A DNA stretch of 64,000 bases from Myxococcales bacterium (GTDB lineage Bacteria; Myxococcota_A; Polyangia; Polyangiales; GCA-016699535). Each line of letters opens with the position of its first letter. Position 1 is the first letter of the stretch. Positions 45,230-53,914 of the stretch are shown in pieces. The notes under the pieces were generated by a model. It was not told the origin of the DNA. It saw only the letters and a list, made by a program, of their open reading frames with translations, and made no database searches. The stretch is from the NCBI GenBank assembly GCA_016699535.1, contig CP064980.1, forward strand, positions 868,001-932,000, written 5' to 3'. Position numbers and translations under genes: made by a program.

Positions 45230-47138
45230 TCCCTAGTTCAGAACTATTGGCTTCGGAGCAATCCGAGCCATCTGGTAGACTCTGTTGACTGTCGGCAAAG
45301 TCACACGAAGATGCCGAGTCATTCGCCATCGGAGCTGTTTCGCTTTGCTCTGTTGATGATTCATCTGGCATTCTGAAACGACGTAGTCTGCCGCGCCAGT
45401 GCATGTGCCAAAGCCACTCGTCACCATTGCTTTCACTGTCGTCGTAGTAATATTCAGCTTGAGCAAAGTTAATCCGGCTTAGTTTTTGAATCAGGTCCTT
45501 GATGCCACCGATAGCCGATGTGTTGTCTTTCTTATTCCATCGAGCCATCTGCACAATACGGTCAGCTTCTTTCGAAGCGTCTTTGCCAACCACAATCGAT
45601 CGTAGCTGAAATGTTTCTTCGCCCATAAAAGCATTGTCGATAATACGCTGTGGCGATCGTGCATACTTTCTGTCATTGAAACAACTTACGCTTCGACCGT
45701 CCTCAGTGCTAACCGTGTCGTTACTTTCTTCGATGGATCCGAGCTTTGCATCAGCTACAACGGTCTTTTTTTGCTCCTCGACACAGCCGACGATGTGTTG
45801 CATTTCACGGTAGCTAACAGATACTTCGCCACCCGTAGGAATCTCGAAAGCTTGCGGAACCTCAAAACCAATTTTACATACAGGTTCACTGAAATCATCT
45901 GCATTCCATTCGACTTCAGAATTGGGTGAGAAAACATAGGAGCTTTGGTTTGCAAATTTTGAAGGACACTTGACTTTATCGGGTAAGTTGTCAGCATCAC
46001 TTGCTTCGGTGTTGCTGGAGTCCTGCGCCACTATCTTCCCAACCATTTCACTGGACCCATATTCTCGGTCTTCAATGTTTTCGTACACTTTTCCGGTGGG
46101 ATCTTTTCTGAAGTGAGCTATGACGTCGCGTTCGACGTAACTAAATCCGACAAAATCCTTGTTGCTGTTTGGATTGCACTCGCTTCGGGCATCTTTAAGA
46201 CGCTGTTCACAGAGTTCGTTTTCACAATGCGCATCGTTTCCAACAGGTTCACTGCTGTTGAGGTCTTCTTCCGCTTGTGTACAAATCTCTTCGGGACTAT
46301 CGCCCTTTGCCATATCAAGTGAACCAAAACATTTTTGAAAGGCAGGGGAATGAATCTCGGGAATCGATGTTTTCTGTGTGTACTCGTAGCTCGGAGCTTT
46401 CTCTTCTTTTTCATCATCGCTATTTGAAGCACCGCAAAAATAGCTCGGAAATGTCTTGGCGAGCGCAGATATGGGGGCTTTGACGAATTTCTTAAGCGGA
46501 CCAAAAGGAATTCCCGCGATGTCTCCGACGTATCCGGCTGCGCGAGTACAGAGCTCATTGAAATCGTCGTCTTTCACGGGAAGCTGTTCATAAATCGGCC
46601 AGATGACTCCAAATTTTGCGGTTGGTTTGTAAGCATCGGAAACCTCCAACACAACTTTCGTTTGGGATATCACTGGTATAGTCATGCGGATGGCAACTTC
46701 GCCGCAGTGCAAGGCTTCAATCATTTTTAAGATAGCGGGCTCAACGCTGTCATACACGTTATCTGCCCACATTTTGACACTTTGCATTTCCGCGGCGCCT
46801 GGAATGCAAAACACGCAAGTTCCCCATGATGCAATGTAGATGCCGTAAAGAACGACTGCACCAACCACAGCTACCGCAGAGATAAGTTTCAAAGCAATTA
46901 AAATGGCCATGAGCGCGGCCATGACCATGTTGAACATCACTAGCAAGTTCATGCCGCGGGCGTGCATTATTGCGGCGGAAAGCGCGGCAGAGTCGGCGGC
47001 GTCTTGCACTTTTTCGCGGTACATGATGGCTTCGCCGATGCCTACGGAGTAGTAGAGCATGGCGACCAAAAACACGGCCATGATCACACCAAGCACCATG
47101 ATGGCGCCTTGTTGATCGTCTTTAATTCGCCTCGGCAT
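45204..47138 (-). CDS. TadG-like pilus assembly protein
   Basis: 644 aa from ATG 47138, with GGAGGA upstream; an open frame extends 92 codons further but is Lys/Pro/Thr junk overlapping the previous gene. The start MPRRIKDDQQGAIMVLGVIM has a pseudopilin-like helix, then the TadG/Flp-locus signature YREKVQDAADSAALSAAIMHARGMN, then more hydrophobic segments (MAALMAILIALKLISAVAVV). The long extracytoplasmic domain is Asp/Glu/Ser-rich with several Cys. TadG is a membrane-linked pilus biogenesis factor. No VWA domain is evident. Confidence 0.8.
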   Translation of the reverse strand: MPRRIKDDQQGAIMVLGVIMAVFLVAMLYYSVGIGEAIMYREKVQDAADSAALSAAIMHARGMNLLVMFNMVMAALMAILIALKLISAVAVVGAVVLYGIYIASWGTCVFCIPGAAEMQSVKMWADNVYDSVEPAILKMIEALHCGEVAIRMTIPVISQTKVVLEVSDAYKPTAKFGVIWPIYEQLPVKDDDFNELCTRAAGYVGDIAGIPFGPLKKFVKAPISALAKTFPSYFCGASNSDDEKEEKAPSYEYTQKTSIPEIHSPAFQKCFGSLDMAKGDSPEEICTQAEEDLNSSEPVGNDAHCENELCEQRLKDARSECNPNSNKDFVGFSYVERDVIAHFRKDPTGKVYENIEDREYGSSEMVGKIVAQDSSNTEASDADNLPDKVKCPSKFANQSSYVFSPNSEVEWNADDFSEPVCKIGFEVPQAFEIPTGGEVSVSYREMQHIVGCVEEQKKTVVADAKLGSIEESNDTVSTEDGRSVSCFNDRKYARSPQRIIDNAFMGEETFQLRSIVVGKDASKEADRIVQMARWNKKDNTSAIGGIKDLIQKLSRINFAQAEYYYDDSESNGDEWLWHMHWRGRLRRFRMPDESSTEQSETAPMANDSASSCDFADSQQSLPDGSDCSEANSSELGSVDDLILH

Positions 47139-48156
47139 CGTCGTCCTCCCGATCTTTTGGTGGCTCGCATGGCACGGGCTCTTCGCTGTTTTCGAGCTCG
47201 CTTTTGTATTTGTAGTTGGAGGCTTGGTTGGGGAGTGTGGCTTGTTCGCGGAATACTTTGAAGCGTTGACCCTTGGCGCCAAATAGGATTTGCAGCCCAG
47301 GAACTTCAGAGTGAGCGAGTTCACGAGGGATGATTTTTGCTTTTTTATCTGCTTCGCTTTCTTCTTCGCTGCTGGTATCTTCGTGTTGGTAGTCAAGGAA
47401 GTCATTGCGATCAAAGGTAAGGTCTTCTACATTCTCAAATTTTTCTTTAAGCTTTTTGCCGAGCCCGCCAAGAATGGTGTCCATGGGCTTACACATCAGG
47501 TACGAGACGAGCGGTACCGCGCAGTGATAGAGATAAGTGACGCGCACAGTAACGTTGGCATCTTTTGCGATTTGGTACTGCGAGTCGGTGCCCTGCTCGG
47601 ATGAAGGGAAGGTGACTGCTGTGCCGCCCTTGTTGTAGATAAGCCCAGAAAGCATGCGTGATTCGGGCATAAAGCCTACGGCGAGGCGCATGGAATCTTC
47701 GTCCCATAAAAAGCGTGGATCGGGCGCCAGAGTGAGCAGCGGCGTGTAGACCGCATTGCGAATGGCCTGCATGCGGGGCCCTGCGTTGTTGTAGCGTGAC
47801 GAGACACGGTCCAGGGACTGTTTATTGAGTCCCGCTTCTTTCTTTATTTTCCCTGGCGTGTTGTTTAGAGCGGTTTCTGCGATTCGACCAAGCAATCCAT
47901 CGACGCTGTTTCCGTTGCCGCCGGTGAGGCAGCCGCGCGGCACGTTGTTGTAGTGTTGGGGGTCATCATCGATTACCACAATCGCAGAGCGCACGCCGCG
48001 AATCGCAGCGTGTTGCACGGTAAGTCTTGCTGAAGAAAAGAGCGCAAGTTGCATAATGGCCATCCAGACTAAAAAGATGGGAATGAAGACAAGAAGAAAC
48101 TCAACATAGATCGCGCCGCGTTCTGCTTTGATCAGTTTTTGCACGCCTAGCCCCAT
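47122..48156 (-). CDS. TadE-family pilus assembly protein
   Basis: 344 aa. The N-terminus KLIKAERGAIYVEFLLVFIP plus IFLVWMAIMQLALF is a TadE-like pseudopilin segment (G-A-x-Y-V-E). The extracytoplasmic part contains PNxxRDP-like loops (YTPLLTLAPDPRFLWDED) and another hydrophobic patch (VTYLYHCAVPLVSYLMC). The acidic C-terminus overlaps the TadG-like start. It overlaps the peptidase gene by 10 bp. Confidence 0.8.
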   Translation of the reverse strand: MGLGVQKLIKAERGAIYVEFLLVFIPIFLVWMAIMQLALFSSARLTVQHAAIRGVRSAIVVIDDDPQHYNNVPRGCLTGGNGNSVDGLLGRIAETALNNTPGKIKKEAGLNKQSLDRVSSRYNNAGPRMQAIRNAVYTPLLTLAPDPRFLWDEDSMRLAVGFMPESRMLSGLIYNKGGTAVTFPSSEQGTDSQYQIAKDANVTVRVTYLYHCAVPLVSYLMCKPMDTILGGLGKKLKEKFENVEDLTFDRNDFLDYQHEDTSSEEESEADKKAKIIPRELAHSEVPGLQILFGAKGQRFKVFREQATLPNQASNYKYKSELENSEEPVPCEPPKDREDDDAEAN

Positions 48157-48671
48157 AAGCTAATGCTCCTTAGCGCGATGCTCAGGCCGGCAGCGCTGAA
48201 AATGGGAAGACCAAAGCGTAAGCTGCTTAAAAGCTGGGGTTCAATCGTTCGCCTTTTTTCTTTGGGCAAAAAGACATTGAATGAAAGGAAAAAAGTATTG
48301 CTCAGCGTACGCCAAAGCAGACCTTTCCAAGTGAGTGCAAGCAAGGCGTAGATCGCTGCAATGATGAAAGCAAAGAGTTGGATCTCAATGCCAATCATGT
48401 AGCCACACAGCGCCCCAACGGCTGCAAGCAGCTTGACATCGCCGCCGCCAACCGCGCGCTTGTAAAACAAAAGCAGGGGCACCAAGCCACACAGAACCAT
48501 TCCAAGTAAAGAGCGAATCAGGCCCCAAGGAAACTCAAGCACTGCCGCGTAAATGGGCGCGAGAATCAAAACCGGGAAGGTAAGCCAGTTTGGAATAGTT
48601 GTACGGCGCCAATCCGTGAAAGCGGCCACTGCGCACACACTGAGCGTTATCCATTCGGCTAAACTTGGCAT
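48147..48671 (-). CDS. cpaA: Prepilin peptidase (CpaA/TadV type)
   Basis: 174 aa, the short A24A form without the methylase domain. The first catalytic Asp is in AAFTDWRRTTIPNWLT and the second in the GxGD motif (AVGGGDVKLLAAVGALCG). It is predicted to have about six membrane helices. It should cleave the leader of Flp and of the TadE-like pseudopilins. A copy of the GCAAC-N16-CGATAA motif lies 37 bp upstream. Confidence 0.93.
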   Translation of the reverse strand: MPSLAEWITLSVCAVAAFTDWRRTTIPNWLTFPVLILAPIYAAVLEFPWGLIRSLLGMVLCGLVPLLLFYKRAVGGGDVKLLAAVGALCGYMIGIEIQLFAFIIAAIYALLALTWKGLLWRTLSNTFFLSFNVFLPKEKRRTIEPQLLSSLRFGLPIFSAAGLSIALRSISLWG

Positions 48672-48707
48672 GATTGATCCTTTGTAATGATGGGATTCAT
48701 GCTTCTG

Positions 48708-48734
48708 TTATCGGCGAGCTGATTTGGAAGTTGC
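48708..48734 (-). promoter_or_regulatory. GCAAC-N16-CGATAA promoter motif upstream of cpaA
   Basis: GCAAC (48730-48734) and CGATAA (48708-48713, within GCCGATAA) on the minus strand, 16 bp apart. The predicted transcript start would give a leader of roughly 30 nt before the cpaA ATG, with AAAGGATC as ribosome site. It suggests the peptidase and pseudopilins can be expressed separately from flp. Confidence 0.6.
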
Positions 48735-48837
48735 CTGCGATCGTCGAAAAGAGAGATAAAGAATAGCGTTTAATAAATACAAATAGCCGTGGCCCGAGGA
48801 GTGATTTCGGTGAGGCTATCTGAGTGCAAGCCGAGGC

Positions 48838-49065
48838 TTACGGGATGGGAGCGAGCAAAATAGTGCGCGCTAAATCGTATTGCCGCACAAGAGGAATGCC
48901 AAGCCCTGCGACAAGTAAGGCAGCGATCAAAGTGACCAGAACCACCAAGGTGATGTATTCGGCGTAGATAGCGCCACGCTCGCATGGTCTCAGCTGCATT
49001 GATATTTGGAAAAGAGCCTGCCACGTACGTTTTAGACGTAGTGGCAGACTTTTTGGCATAACCAT
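48838..49065 (-). CDS. Second Flp/TadE-like small pilin
   Basis: 75 aa. CERGAIYAEYITLVVLVTLI plus AALLVAGLG is a pilin-type helix preceded by a G-A-x-Y-A-E processing signal. The leader (about 31 residues) is basic and longer than in flp. The mature part is short, as in Flp pilins. It starts 3 bp after the flp stop codon and is surely co-transcribed with it. It could be a minor pilin. Confidence 0.75.
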   Translation of the reverse strand: MVMPKSLPLRLKRTWQALFQISMQLRPCERGAIYAEYITLVVLVTLIAALLVAGLGIPLVRQYDLARTILLAPIP

Positions 49066-49068
49066 GAT

Positions 49069-49299
49069 TTAGTTGCTTTCGGGGGATCCGTTGTCCGAAC
49101 CAGAGACAACGTCGTCCTGAAAGGTCTGATTGGCTCCTTCGATTTTGCCTTTCACGGTTTTTCCGAAGTTCTGCCAACCGATGATGCCTGTCACTGCAAT
49201 CAGAACCAGAATGATGATGTACTCCACCGTTGAGAGACCTTTTTGATCCTTTAGCAATGAGCGTTTAGCGGCCAGAGATGTGTTTTTGTTTGTGTTCAT
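49069..49299 (-). CDS. flp: Flp major pilin
   Basis: 76 aa. A basic leader (MNTNKNTSLAAKRSLLKDQK) precedes the cleavage site G/LSTVEYIIILVLIAVTGII, with the conserved Glu at +5. The tail is short and Gly/Asn/Asp-rich (SGSDNGSPESN). A GCGAGG ribosome site lies upstream. It is the first gene of the locus and carries the most elaborate control region in the window. Confidence 0.92.
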   Translation of the reverse strand: MNTNKNTSLAAKRSLLKDQKGLSTVEYIIILVLIAVTGIIGWQNFGKTVKGKIEGANQTFQDDVVSGSDNGSPESN

Positions 49300-49356
49300 A
49301 AATACCTCGCTTTGAAAAGCCGCCAGTTCACGGTGGCTTATCTCCTTTCACTAAGC

Positions 49357-49384
49357 TTTATCGGCAGCTTCAAAAGCGAGTTGC
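49357..49384 (-). promoter_or_regulatory. GCAAC-N16-CGATAAA promoter motif of flp
   Basis: GCAAC (49380-49384, minus strand, within CACGCAAC) and CGATAAA (49357-49363, within GCCGATAAA) are exactly 16 bp apart. The AAC core and 16-bp spacing are typical of ECF sigma promoters, while GCCGATAA equals the FliA-type -10. The predicted leader is about 50 nt. Confidence 0.65.
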
Positions 49385-49399
49385 GTGAAAAGCGGCATC

Positions 49400-49477
49400 T
49401 GCCAGATATGTCATTAAATACATCAAAAATATGCCAAATATGGCGTATTTATAGCAGAAAACCTGCCATTTCTGGCA
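49400..49477. promoter_or_regulatory. Three palindromic sites at 32-bp spacing upstream of flp
   Basis: TGCCA-GATA-TGTCA (49400-49413), TGCCA-AATA-TGGCG (49432-49445) and TGCCA-TTTC-TGGCA (49464-49477). The starts are exactly 32 bp apart, about three helical turns, so the sites face the same side of the DNA. They lie upstream of the flp -35-like element, as expected for an activator. The third is also the stem of the candidate terminator of the gene upstream. Confidence 0.6.
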
Positions 49478-49480
49478 GGT
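49461..49480 (-). terminator. Intrinsic terminator after the Cys-rich lipoprotein gene
   Basis: ACCTGCCA (49461-49468) and TGGCAGGT (49473-49480) form a perfect 8-bp stem with a 4-base loop. On the minus strand it is followed by TTTTC. It lies 50 bp after the stop codon of the minus-strand lipoprotein gene at 49530. A second small stem (AGAGAT/ATCTCT, about 49490-49504) precedes it. Confidence 0.6.
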
Positions 49481-49529
49481 CCCTGTCTTAAGAGATTTCA
49501 TCTCTCTCTTTGTGATGTAGGCGAAAAGA

Positions 49530-50669
49530 CTACTTCTTCTCGATTAAACGCACGGCATCGACACTGACACGGTAGCCTTTGTTCACCTTGATAAAGCCTT
49601 TATCAAGTTCGCTGGTGTCCACGATTTTCGCAATCCACCAACGCTTGTTGTGCGCAGTTTCTTCATTTTGGGCTTTGATAAAGATCCCATTTTGTTGCTC
49701 GTAAGGCATGATGACTTGCACGCCCTTTTTAAGATCGTCTTGCGATGCTTTTTGCGAGCTATAAACATGCTTGACCTCACCGGTCCATCCGTCGGCTAAA
49801 CGAAGCACAGTAGGTTTGCCACTTTTGCTGTCTTTGAGCACAACGCCCGCGTGCGCAAAAATGAAACCCACTTCAGGAATATCGCTGTCGGCAATGAACA
49901 CATGGTTTGGCGTAAGAAAATCGCCATCTTCGCTTCCGGCAAGGGTTACTGCAGGCGAATCGTCACCTTCGATGAGCCTTAGGGCGTTGACGTTGACTTT
50001 GTGTCCGCCTGCAACGGTGACAAAGCCTTCATCAATGTCATCCATACCAACAATGCGAGTGAGCCACCAGCGTGTTTGATAAGCATCCTCGCGTGACTTA
50101 GGGCCTTGTTGGAGGCGTTGCCTTTTGTTGAAAGGTAAAATCACTAGCTTACCTAGACCAAGTTGCTTTGGATTCGCTGCTTTTGTGCGGTAAACATGTT
50201 TGCCCTGAAATTCGTTTCCAGTACGCACACTTTGAAACTTTGCTTCGCCTTTGGTGTCTGCTTGGCTTAGCTGTTTCGCAGGCTCGACATAGACATAATC
50301 GCGATCGAATTCTTTTTTACCAACAAAAAGAATGCCTGCTTCAAGACAGTGATTGGCCGGGTTAGGGCAGCTATCGAGCGAAGCGCGCTGAGTCTCTTCG
50401 GTGACAGTCGCTTTTGAGGCCGGACAGCCCTGCGTGCACATGCCTTTGTTCTTTGCGCAGTGTGGGCATTTGCCGGCTTCGTTTTTGTGGGGACAGTTTT
50501 GGCACTGTTTGCAGCTTCCTGGAGTAGCGCAGCTTTTGCACGTTTTACAAGGACACTGCTGCTCTATGTTGGGTGTGGTATCTTGCTGCTGAGCGCTGCT
50601 GCCGCCGCAACCAAGGCCGAAAGAAAATAGAAATACAAAAAAACTAAGAAGTCCTACACGATTCTTCAT
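49530..50669 (-). CDS. Cys-rich lipoprotein with duplicated C-terminal domain
   Basis: 379 aa. Signal and lipobox: MKNRVGLLSFFVFLFSFGLG then C-GGSS. Residues about 38-85 are a dense Cys region (CPCKTCKSC, CKQCQNCP, CPHCAKNKGMC), like a metal-binding or disulfide knot. The C-terminal part holds two homologous units ending RWWLTRIVGMDDIDEGFVTV...VNVNALRLIE and RWWIAKIVDTSELDKGFIKV...VSVDAVRLIE. The units look like small SH3/Tudor-type barrels (inference). No family is assigned. A terminator follows. Confidence 0.7.
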   Translation of the reverse strand: MKNRVGLLSFFVFLFSFGLGCGGSSAQQQDTTPNIEQQCPCKTCKSCATPGSCKQCQNCPHKNEAGKCPHCAKNKGMCTQGCPASKATVTEETQRASLDSCPNPANHCLEAGILFVGKKEFDRDYVYVEPAKQLSQADTKGEAKFQSVRTGNEFQGKHVYRTKAANPKQLGLGKLVILPFNKRQRLQQGPKSREDAYQTRWWLTRIVGMDDIDEGFVTVAGGHKVNVNALRLIEGDDSPAVTLAGSEDGDFLTPNHVFIADSDIPEVGFIFAHAGVVLKDSKSGKPTVLRLADGWTGEVKHVYSSQKASQDDLKKGVQVIMPYEQQNGIFIKAQNEETAHNKRWWIAKIVDTSELDKGFIKVNKGYRVSVDAVRLIEKK

Positions 50670-50774
50670 GAAAGAAACCTCCTTCGATGGGGATTATCAT
50701 TGTTATTAAAGGATGCCATGTGGCTACCATGCGCAAACATGAGCCGCAACTTGACGCTGCCTGTCACTAGAGCA

Positions 50775-51038
50775 CTAGTTTCGGTTTTCTAGGGCGGTTT
50801 TGATGTGTTGGTAGCCTTCTTTGAGGCTACTTAGGCCTGCACGGCCGGCTTCTTTTAATCCGCCAGCGGTTTGATTGGCCGCGTTTTTTAGGCGGGTAAT
50901 GGTTTCTTGGTTTTTTTCCCATTCTTTTTCGAGCTTATCCCAGTCATCTTTGAGCTCGTTTTTTAGCAGATGGCTTTTTAGCTTAAGCTCATCACGAAGT
51001 TGTTGAAGCTTTGTGAGTGCACTTTTATCAAATTCCAT
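50775..51038 (-). CDS. Small coiled-coil protein
   Basis: 87 aa, almost entirely charged amphipathic helix: LQQLRDELKLKSHLLKNELK and DDWDKLEKEWEKNQETITRL, followed by a Gly/Ala-containing end (AANQTAGGLKEAGRAGLSSL). No signal peptide. The composition resembles small CsbD/YtxH-like stress or envelope proteins, but no family is assigned. It stands alone between the Cys-rich lipoprotein and fadE. Confidence 0.6.
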   Translation of the reverse strand: MEFDKSALTKLQQLRDELKLKSHLLKNELKDDWDKLEKEWEKNQETITRLKNAANQTAGGLKEAGRAGLSSLKEGYQHIKTALENRN

Positions 51039-51182
51039 GGCGCTCCCCTTATAGTAAAGGCCTATTCGCCGTGCTGCGTGAACTATTCCGCTAGCATGAC
51101 GGGCCTTTCATCCCCAAAAACATAATGCTCATACGAAGAAGGTCAATGCCTCGCATGGTATTTAGATCACTTTTGGTGTTGT

Positions 51183-53648
51183 TTAGACTTCTTTTGCCAA
51201 AGGAGCCGGCGGTCTTGAATGCATGGTGCGGAAAACATGCGATTCAAAGGCATCCACTCGAATGACTTCATTGCGGGCTTCATCAGCAAGTTCAATCAGT
51301 TTTGCTTCTTCTTTACTGATGATTCCGGCTTCTAAAGCATTATTAACCAGGGCATCGCCTGGTGCTTTATCGATTTTGCCTTCGCGAATGGCATCACGAA
51401 TTTTACGCTCAACCTTGAGGGCATCAACGGCTTTGTCCAAGGCAGCTTCGAGCTTACCGAGACCAGCTTCGTTCGAAGGTGGAATGTAGATATCGCGTGT
51501 GAGCTCTTCGCGCTCTTCTTTGTCTTCGAGCAGTGCACGTGCAACTAAAGAGCCGAGTGCATCACTGGGTTCTTTGAAACACTTTCCCCACGGGAAAATA
51601 ATCGAACGAATCAAAAAAGCAGCAGGCCTCATGGGCAAGTTATCAAGCACGCCACTGAGAGCTTCTTGAATCTTGTACAAGGCGTGGGTGCAGCACCACT
51701 CAAGCATCGGCGTGTATTTTTCTTGATGACCTTCGTCGTGATACTTCTTTACAGTGGCTGATGCGATGTAAAGCCATGCGAGTGCGTCGGCGAGTCGGCC
51801 GCTAATTTTTTCACGCCGCTTGAGAGATCCACCAAGGGTGGCCATGGCGATATCCGATACGAGCGCAAAGCTAGTGCTCATGCGTGTTAGATGAGCAAGC
51901 CATTTTCCGGCCGCTCCGCTAACACCGGTCATGGCACCGCGTGAACCTGTCATTCCAAGCACAAGAGCACGCGCCACGCTTGAAAATACAAAGCCGACGT
52001 GTCCGAAAAAGGCCCAATCAAATTTTTTCAGATCGCGATCTGCGACAGCCATCATTTCATGTTGCACAAAAGGATGGCAGCGAATGGCGCCTTGCCCGTA
52101 GATGATCATCGATCGGGTGAGAATGTTGGCGCCTTCAACGGTGATGCCAATGGGTGCTGCTGCATAAGCACGTGCCAATATGTTTCGTGGCCCGCGGCAG
52201 ATGGCAGCTCCTGCGCGAATGTCCATGGCATCGGTTACGACTGAGCGCATGGCTTCGGTTAGATAGCATTTCGCGATGGCCGAAATTACCGCAGGTTTTT
52301 CTCCAGCGTCAACCGAACTAGCGGTAAGCACCCGGACTGCGTTGGCCCAGTATGCACTTGCACCAATGCGTGCCAAAGGCTCTTCGATACCTTCAAACCG
52401 ACCAATTGGCGTATCAAACTGCTCGCGTACGGTTGCATAGGCGCCGGTGACGCGCGCTGCAAGCTCAATTGCACCAACCGATAGAGCAGGAAGTGAGATG
52501 CTACGTCCCGCTGCCAAACTTTCCATAAGCATGCGCCAGCCTTGGCCAGCGTTTTCTTTTCCGCCGATGATAAAGTCCAGCGGGACAAACACATCTTCGC
52601 CTGTGTTCGGGCCGTTGTGAAAGGGCACACCCATGGGATCGTGTCTTGCGCCGATGGTGATGCCAGGAAGTTTAGCTGGAATCAAAGCGCAGGTAATGCC
52701 CAAATCTTCTTTGTCCCCGAGCAGCTTGTCAGGGTCTTTGAGCCGAAAGGCAAGACCAATAACAGTGGATACGGGTCCAAGCGTGATGTAACGCTTTTTC
52801 CAGTTGAGTTTCATCCCAAGAACTTCGCGGCCTTCGTAGTGGCCTTTGCAAATCTCTCCGATGCTTTGCGTTGCTGCAGCATCGCTGCCTGCTTCGGGGC
52901 CAGTGAGTGCAAAACAAGGGATTTCGTGACCTTGCGCGAGGCGCGGCAGGTAGTGCTTCTTTTGCTGATCTGTTCCGTAGTGCAGAAGCAGTTCGGCAGG
53001 GCCTAAAGAATTTGGCACCATGACCGTGACGGCAGCGGTAACGCTTCGGCTGGCGATTTTGGTGACCACTGCAGAGTGTGCGATGGCTGAAAACCCCAGA
53101 CCGCCAAACTCCTCGGGAATGATCATTCCCATGAAACGGTGCTTTTTGATGAAGTTCCAAACTTCCGGAGGAAGATCACCTTGTTGCTGAACTCGCCACT
53201 CATCGAGCATGCCGCAAAGCTCATGCACGGGTCCGTCTAAAAATGCTTTTTCTTTGTCAGAGAGTCCTTGTTTTTTAAATTTCAGTAATTTTTTCCAGTT
53301 GGGTTTGCCAGAAAAAAGTTCACCGTCCCACCATACAGTTCCGGCTTGAAGTGCGATGCGTTCGGTATCACCCATGCGCGGCAAAATACCTTTCATGATT
53401 TTCATCACCCAGGATGAGATGAGCAATGCGCGCAAGGGGCGGAGGCCGAAGACAAGCGCCCACGCAAGATAGAGCCCAGCCAAGATACGAAATGTGGTGG
53501 ATTGAATCTGCTCGCTGAGTATCCACGGTAAAAGAGCAATTGCCGCGCCCAGGAGTAATGACAGGTAGGCTCGGCCTACAAACATCAAGCCGATAAAAAC
53601 AATAACCCCAAGGCCCCAACACAGATAAAATAGCGTGCAATCACACAT
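51183..53648 (-). CDS. fadE: Acyl-CoA dehydrogenase FadE
   Basis: 821 aa, close to E. coli FadE (814 aa), a membrane-associated first enzyme of fatty-acid beta-oxidation. Two N-terminal membrane segments (LGVIVFIGLMFVGRAYLSLL, AAIALLPWILS) are followed by the catalytic domain: MGMIIPEEFGGLGFSAIAHS, CFALTGPEAGSDAA, LAAGRSISLPALSVG, EGANILTRSMIIYGQGAIRC. The FadE-specific C-terminal DUF1974-type region (YTPMLEWCCTHALYKIQEAL) completes it. It stands alone, with no other beta-oxidation gene adjacent. Confidence 0.95.
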   Translation of the reverse strand: MCDCTLFYLCWGLGVIVFIGLMFVGRAYLSLLLGAAIALLPWILSEQIQSTTFRILAGLYLAWALVFGLRPLRALLISSWVMKIMKGILPRMGDTERIALQAGTVWWDGELFSGKPNWKKLLKFKKQGLSDKEKAFLDGPVHELCGMLDEWRVQQQGDLPPEVWNFIKKHRFMGMIIPEEFGGLGFSAIAHSAVVTKIASRSVTAAVTVMVPNSLGPAELLLHYGTDQQKKHYLPRLAQGHEIPCFALTGPEAGSDAAATQSIGEICKGHYEGREVLGMKLNWKKRYITLGPVSTVIGLAFRLKDPDKLLGDKEDLGITCALIPAKLPGITIGARHDPMGVPFHNGPNTGEDVFVPLDFIIGGKENAGQGWRMLMESLAAGRSISLPALSVGAIELAARVTGAYATVREQFDTPIGRFEGIEEPLARIGASAYWANAVRVLTASSVDAGEKPAVISAIAKCYLTEAMRSVVTDAMDIRAGAAICRGPRNILARAYAAAPIGITVEGANILTRSMIIYGQGAIRCHPFVQHEMMAVADRDLKKFDWAFFGHVGFVFSSVARALVLGMTGSRGAMTGVSGAAGKWLAHLTRMSTSFALVSDIAMATLGGSLKRREKISGRLADALAWLYIASATVKKYHDEGHQEKYTPMLEWCCTHALYKIQEALSGVLDNLPMRPAAFLIRSIIFPWGKCFKEPSDALGSLVARALLEDKEEREELTRDIYIPPSNEAGLGKLEAALDKAVDALKVERKIRDAIREGKIDKAPGDALVNNALEAGIISKEEAKLIELADEARNEVIRVDAFESHVFRTMHSRPPAPLAKEV

Positions 53649-53914
53649 GTTTATGCTCCTTAATGAATGACGCGAAGCATAACATGACTTTGCTACTTAG
53701 AAGATCTTCTTGGGGTAGCTTTGCGTCCGCGAGTTTCAATGGTGCTGGACGTTGAAGGGTCGTGATAGCTCCGCGCTGCTTTGCGCTGAGCTCGGCGTGC
53801 GCATCAAAGGCTCTCTATGGATAGGGCAAGCGCCTATTCTGTGCCCATTGAATAAAATAACTAAATAAAATCAATAGAGTTTTGGCGGCACAGTCTTTGC
53901 ATTTGAGAGTTAGC

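Noticed and set aside
47139..47414. N-terminal 92-codon extension of the TadG-like protein
   Set aside because: It is Lys/Thr/Pro junk overlapping the previous gene; ATG 47138 has a good ribosome site and begins a typical pseudopilin signal.
49306..49380. Riboswitch-like leader of flp in which CTCGCTTTTGAAGC pairs with the ribosome-site region GCTTTTCAAAGCGAG
   Set aside because: The 5' arm lies between the proposed -35 and -10 elements and so would not be transcribed.
49364..49400. Sigma-54 promoter before flp
   Set aside because: CACG-N4-TCGCT resembles part of the consensus, but the essential GG at -24 is missing; the repeated GCAAC-N16-CGATAAA motif explains the region better.
53649..53914. 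Regulatory elements between fadE and the lectin-like lipoprotein
   Set aside because: A small imperfect hairpin near 53779 (GCTC-GCGC/GCGC-GAGC) has no T-run and no clear role; no shared promoter motif was found.
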